From: Pedosphaera sp.
Lineage (GTDB): Bacteria > Verrucomicrobiota > Verrucomicrobiia > Limisphaerales > AAA164-E04
Direction of reading: 5' to 3'
Assembly: GCA_002690655.1 (NCBI GenBank)
Contig: NZFL01000013.1
Coordinates: forward strand, 56,203 to 120,202
Length of the DNA stretch: 64,000 bases
Position 1 is the first letter of the stretch, and every line of letters starts with the position of its first letter. Of the stretch, positions 61,913 to 64,000 are shown in pieces. The notes under the pieces are model-generated. The model did no database searches. It was not told the origin of the DNA and worked only from the letters and a program-made list of their open reading frames with translations. The position numbers were made by a program, and so were the translations under genes.

Positions 61913-61938
61913 GAGCCATTTGACGCCCGAAATGGCTC
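61913..61938 (+). promoter_or_regulatory. Hairpin in the riboswitch expression platform
   Basis: GAGCCATTT (61913-61921) and AAATGGCTC (61930-61938) form a perfect 9-bp stem with loop GACGCCCG, 24 bases after the aptamer. No T-tract follows, so it may control translation or act with another factor rather than as a simple terminator. Confidence 0.55.
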
Positions 61939-62007
61939 AGATGCCGGCATGATTCTTCTACCTTCTTCCCCGCACCCCAACTCGTTTTCAACCAACATTT
62001 AGGATTT

Positions 62008-63246
62008 ATGAGTGAAGAAAATGGTTATATGAAGGCACTTAAGTGCCGAGAGTGTGGTAGGGAGTATCCCCTGACAGCCAATCATGTCTGTGAATTTGAT
62101 TTTGGCCCCTTGGAAGTGGCGTATGATTACGACTTGATTCGCAATAGTTTGAATCGCGAAGTCATCAGTCGACGTCCCAACAGCATGTGGCGCTATCGTG
62201 AGCTCCTCCCAGTGGCAAAAGAACCCACAGTTGGGCTACAAGTTGGCTACACTCCACTTGTCAAGGCTGACCGTTTGGCCAAGCGCCTGGGTATTCGAGA
62301 ATTATGGATTAAGAACGATACGGTCAACTACCCGACCTTATCCTTCAAGGACCGCGTTGTCAGTGTTGCTTTGAGTCGGTCAAAAGAACTTGGTTTTGAT
62401 ACCGTTGCTTGTGCTTCAACCGGTAATCTAGCCAACTCTGTGGCTGCCAATGCGGCCTCAGCCGGTCTTCGGGCCTTCGTTTTTATTCCTGCTGATCTCG
62501 AGCAGGGAAAGATTGTCAACTCGCTCGTCTATGGACCGGAAGTCATCAGCATCAAAGGTCACTATGATGAAGTCAATCGTCTATGTGCGGAAATTGCCGG
62601 CAAATACAGTTGGGCCTTCGTTAACGTCAACATGAGGCCCTATTATGCCGAGGGGTCGAAAAGCATGGGATTTGAAATCATGGAGCAATTAGGATGGGAA
62701 ATCCCCAAGCACACAGTTGTCTGCATGGCCTCTGGCTCGCTTCTGACCAAGATTCACAAAAGTTATCAGGAATTCTCCAAGCTGGGAATTGTCGATGACT
62801 CCAAATACCACATTCATGGAGCTCAAGCGACAGGATGTTCCCCTATCACGACTGCTCACAAATCATCTCTGGATTTCTTCAAGCCTGTTAAACCTGATAC
62901 GATTGCGAAATCGCTGGCAATCGGTACACCTGCTGACGGTTTCTATGCTTTGAAGGTTATGCGGGAAACAGCAGGTCATGGAGACGATGTAAGCGACGAT
63001 GAGATTCGAGAAGGCATTCGCCTCCTCGCGGAATGCGAGGGTATTTTCGCGGAAACTGCGGGTGGTGTCACCGTGGGTGTTGCCAAAAAACTCATTGCCA
63101 ACGGTCAAATTCCTAAAGATGATTCTGCCGTTCTTTGTATCACTGGCAATGGTTTGAAGACACTGGATGCAGTTGCCGGCCATGTAGGTCGAGCTAAGGA
63201 AATTCGACCCAGCCTCCGAGAATTCGAAGCGCTGCTCGGTAATTGA
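62008..63246 (+). CDS. thrC: Threonine-synthase-like PLP enzyme under SAM control
   Basis: A 412-residue PLP enzyme with the threonine-synthase fold. The N-terminal zinc-ribbon-like region has Cys13, Cys16 and Cys28 and FGPLEVAYDYD. The PLP lysine is Lys114 in PTLSFKDRVV, and the phosphate-binding CASTGNLANSVAANAASAG follows. Threonine synthase converts O-phosphohomoserine to threonine. An AGGA lies a few bases before ATG 62008. Unusually, a SAM-I riboswitch precedes it and a ThiS-like sulfur carrier and a NIL-domain protein follow in the same run, so the reaction may instead use a protein thiocarboxylate to make homocysteine. Ordinary threonine synthesis remains possible; the enzyme fold alone does not decide. 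Confidence 0.85.
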   Translation: MSEENGYMKALKCRECGREYPLTANHVCEFDFGPLEVAYDYDLIRNSLNREVISRRPNSMWRYRELLPVAKEPTVGLQVGYTPLVKADRLAKRLGIRELWIKNDTVNYPTLSFKDRVVSVALSRSKELGFDTVACASTGNLANSVAANAASAGLRAFVFIPADLEQGKIVNSLVYGPEVISIKGHYDEVNRLCAEIAGKYSWAFVNVNMRPYYAEGSKSMGFEIMEQLGWEIPKHTVVCMASGSLLTKIHKSYQEFSKLGIVDDSKYHIHGAQATGCSPITTAHKSSLDFFKPVKPDTIAKSLAIGTPADGFYALKVMRETAGHGDDVSDDEIREGIRLLAECEGIFAETAGGVTVGVAKKLIANGQIPKDDSAVLCITGNGLKTLDAVAGHVGRAKEIRPSLREFEALLGN

Positions 63247-63289
63247 GAAAGATCTAAAGTTTCATTACGCTGAAAAACAATACAAAACT

Positions 63290-63565
63290 ATGTCAACGAA
63301 AGTTAGAATACCCACTCCTCTGCGCAAGCTCACCAACAATGAAGAATTGGTTGAGATATCCGCCGCAACGGTCGGAGAAGCCATTGCAGAGCTCCAGACA
63401 CGTTACCCCGGTATCCAGGAGCGCCTCGTTGACGAATCGGGTGAAATTCGCCGTTTCGTCAATGTCTACGTTAATGAAGAAGATATTCGTTTTCTTCAAA
63501 ACAAGGACACACCCCTCAAGGACAACGATGAAATCAGTATCATCCCTGCTATTGCAGGAGGGTAA
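63290..63565 (+). CDS. ThiS/MoaD-like sulfur-carrier protein
   Basis: A 91-residue ubiquitin-fold protein. Features are TPLRKLTNNEELVEI, GEAIAELQTRYPGIQERL, RFVNVYVNEEDIRF, DNDEISIIPAIAGG and a C-terminus ending exactly in Gly-Gly, the site that is adenylated and thiocarboxylated. This matches CysO/MoaD-like carriers. It lies 43 bases after the thrC-like stop and 17 before the NIL gene, within one transcript. It is the likely sulfur donor to the neighbouring PLP enzyme. No activating E1-like (MoeB/ThiF) gene is in the window. Confidence 0.9.
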   Translation: MSTKVRIPTPLRKLTNNEELVEISAATVGEAIAELQTRYPGIQERLVDESGEIRRFVNVYVNEEDIRFLQNKDTPLKDNDEISIIPAIAGG

Positions 63566-63582
63566 ATCAACAAACATCTCTT

Positions 63583-63924
63583 ATGCCAATTCCCAAAAAA
63601 GCAAAAACCGCGTCAAAGCCTAAAAAGAAAGCTTCAAGCAGCGCTAAAAAAAAGACAGACCTCAAGGGAAGGAAAGGCCAGGAGCAGCAGTCGCGGCTAT
63701 GGTTGATGTATCCTCCAAGGTTCATCACGCGTCCCATCATCCATGAACTGGGCCACAAGTTCAAAGTAGTGCCCAATGTGAGACAGGCCAGCGTGACGGA
63801 AGAAATTGGTATTGTTTGCCTTGAATTAACGGGTGCTCGTGAACAGGTAAAAGCAGCCATCAAGTGGATGAGTAAACTAGGTATTAGTGTAGAACCGGTG
63901 GAAATCAACGTGATAGAAAGTTAA
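63583..63924 (+). CDS. NIL-domain protein with basic N-terminal tail
   Basis: A 113-residue protein. The first ~38 residues are Lys/Ser rich (MPIPKKAKTASKPKKKASSS). The C-terminal ~75 residues form a NIL domain (RLWLMYPPRFITRPIIHELG, FKVVPNVRQASVTEEIGIVCLELTG, AAIKWMSKLGISVEPVEINV). NIL domains occur in the methionine importer ATPase MetN and in ferredoxins of homocysteine synthesis, where they are linked to methionine or sulfur sensing. It closes the SAM-riboswitch operon. A regulatory or partner role for the sulfur-carrier system is inferred. Confidence 0.88.
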   Translation: MPIPKKAKTASKPKKKASSSAKKKTDLKGRKGQEQQSRLWLMYPPRFITRPIIHELGHKFKVVPNVRQASVTEEIGIVCLELTGAREQVKAAIKWMSKLGISVEPVEINVIES

Positions 63925-64000
63925 AAGTATATAATTATACCCGTAAAAATTATTAAATTTACCACCTTGACCACGCAAATTCTTGGTTTTAACATAAATA

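Noticed and set aside
61554..61991. 145-residue minus-strand frame over the riboswitch
   Set aside because: It is antisense to the conserved SAM-I aptamer, whose sequence constraint explains the open frame.

Overview
The window looks like a chromosomal segment of a bacterium of the PVC group, most likely a marine Verrucomicrobiota member of moderate GC. The evidence is the combination of Planctomycete/Verrucomicrobia-type cytochrome domains (PSCyt1), a PVC-type membrane-bound dehydrogenase, three type II secretion-like prepilins whose N-terminal segment ends in an [16 protein letters not shown] sequence, FG-GAP/UnbV exported proteins, CotH/lamin-tail giants and S1 sulfatases. No rRNA, tRNA, CRISPR array, insertion sequence or phage gene was seen. 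Coding density is high, and many products carry signal peptides.

Layout. 1-2.6 kb: 3' end of a ribose-type ABC permease, a 1-kb stretch holding decayed pieces of a PSCyt1 protein and a DUF1501 protein, then folE2. 2.6-7.6 kb (minus): two exported proteins of unknown role, a prepilin and a sulfatase, separated by clear terminators. 7.8-14.8 kb (plus): a selD that is itself a selenoprotein (in-frame UGA at codon 21 followed by a hairpin), a PQQ-type propeller, and a tight operon of HemN-like radical SAM enzyme, chorismate-lyase-like protein, flavin-halogenase-like oxidoreductase and GT4 glycosyltransferase. 15-19.6 kb: sulfatase, beta-hydroxyacid dehydrogenase and sodium:solute symporter. 19.7-24.3 kb: a secreted SUMF1-like protein on the minus strand, then phnW, an exported GDPD/PI-PLC-like phosphodiesterase and a PbfA-like ammonia-lyase, which together suggest 2-aminoethylphosphonate use. 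24.4-42.4 kb: very large exported proteins (deacetylase/PVC dehydrogenase/cytochrome fusion, two UnbV proteins, a tandem-repeat lectin-like protein), a second prepilin and a leucine-rich-repeat di-heme protein. 42.6-48 kb: a methyltransferase, a DUF1573/rhodanese/DoxX operon, a Sel1-like protein and a COG2509 flavoprotein. 48.1-55.5 kb: a 2151-residue CotH/lamin-tail protein followed by a third prepilin. 55.5-61.6 kb (minus): a membrane TPR-like protein with two ABC-2 permeases but no ATPase, and a MetE-like enzyme with an MFS transporter. 61.7-63.9 kb (plus): a SAM-I (S-box) riboswitch, then a threonine-synthase-like enzyme, a ThiS/MoaD-like sulfur carrier and a NIL-domain protein.

The most notable system is the last one. 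SAM control of a threonine-synthase paralogue joined to a sulfur carrier ending in Gly-Gly, divergent from a cobalamin-independent methionine synthase, suggests homocysteine formation from O-phosphohomoserine and a protein thiocarboxylate. Next in interest are the radical SAM/chorismate-lyase-like/halogenase-like operon, the phosphonate locus with a phosphodiesterase inside it and no phnX, and the selenoprotein SelD that simple ORF calling would truncate. All functions are inferred from reading the sequence; no database search was possible.
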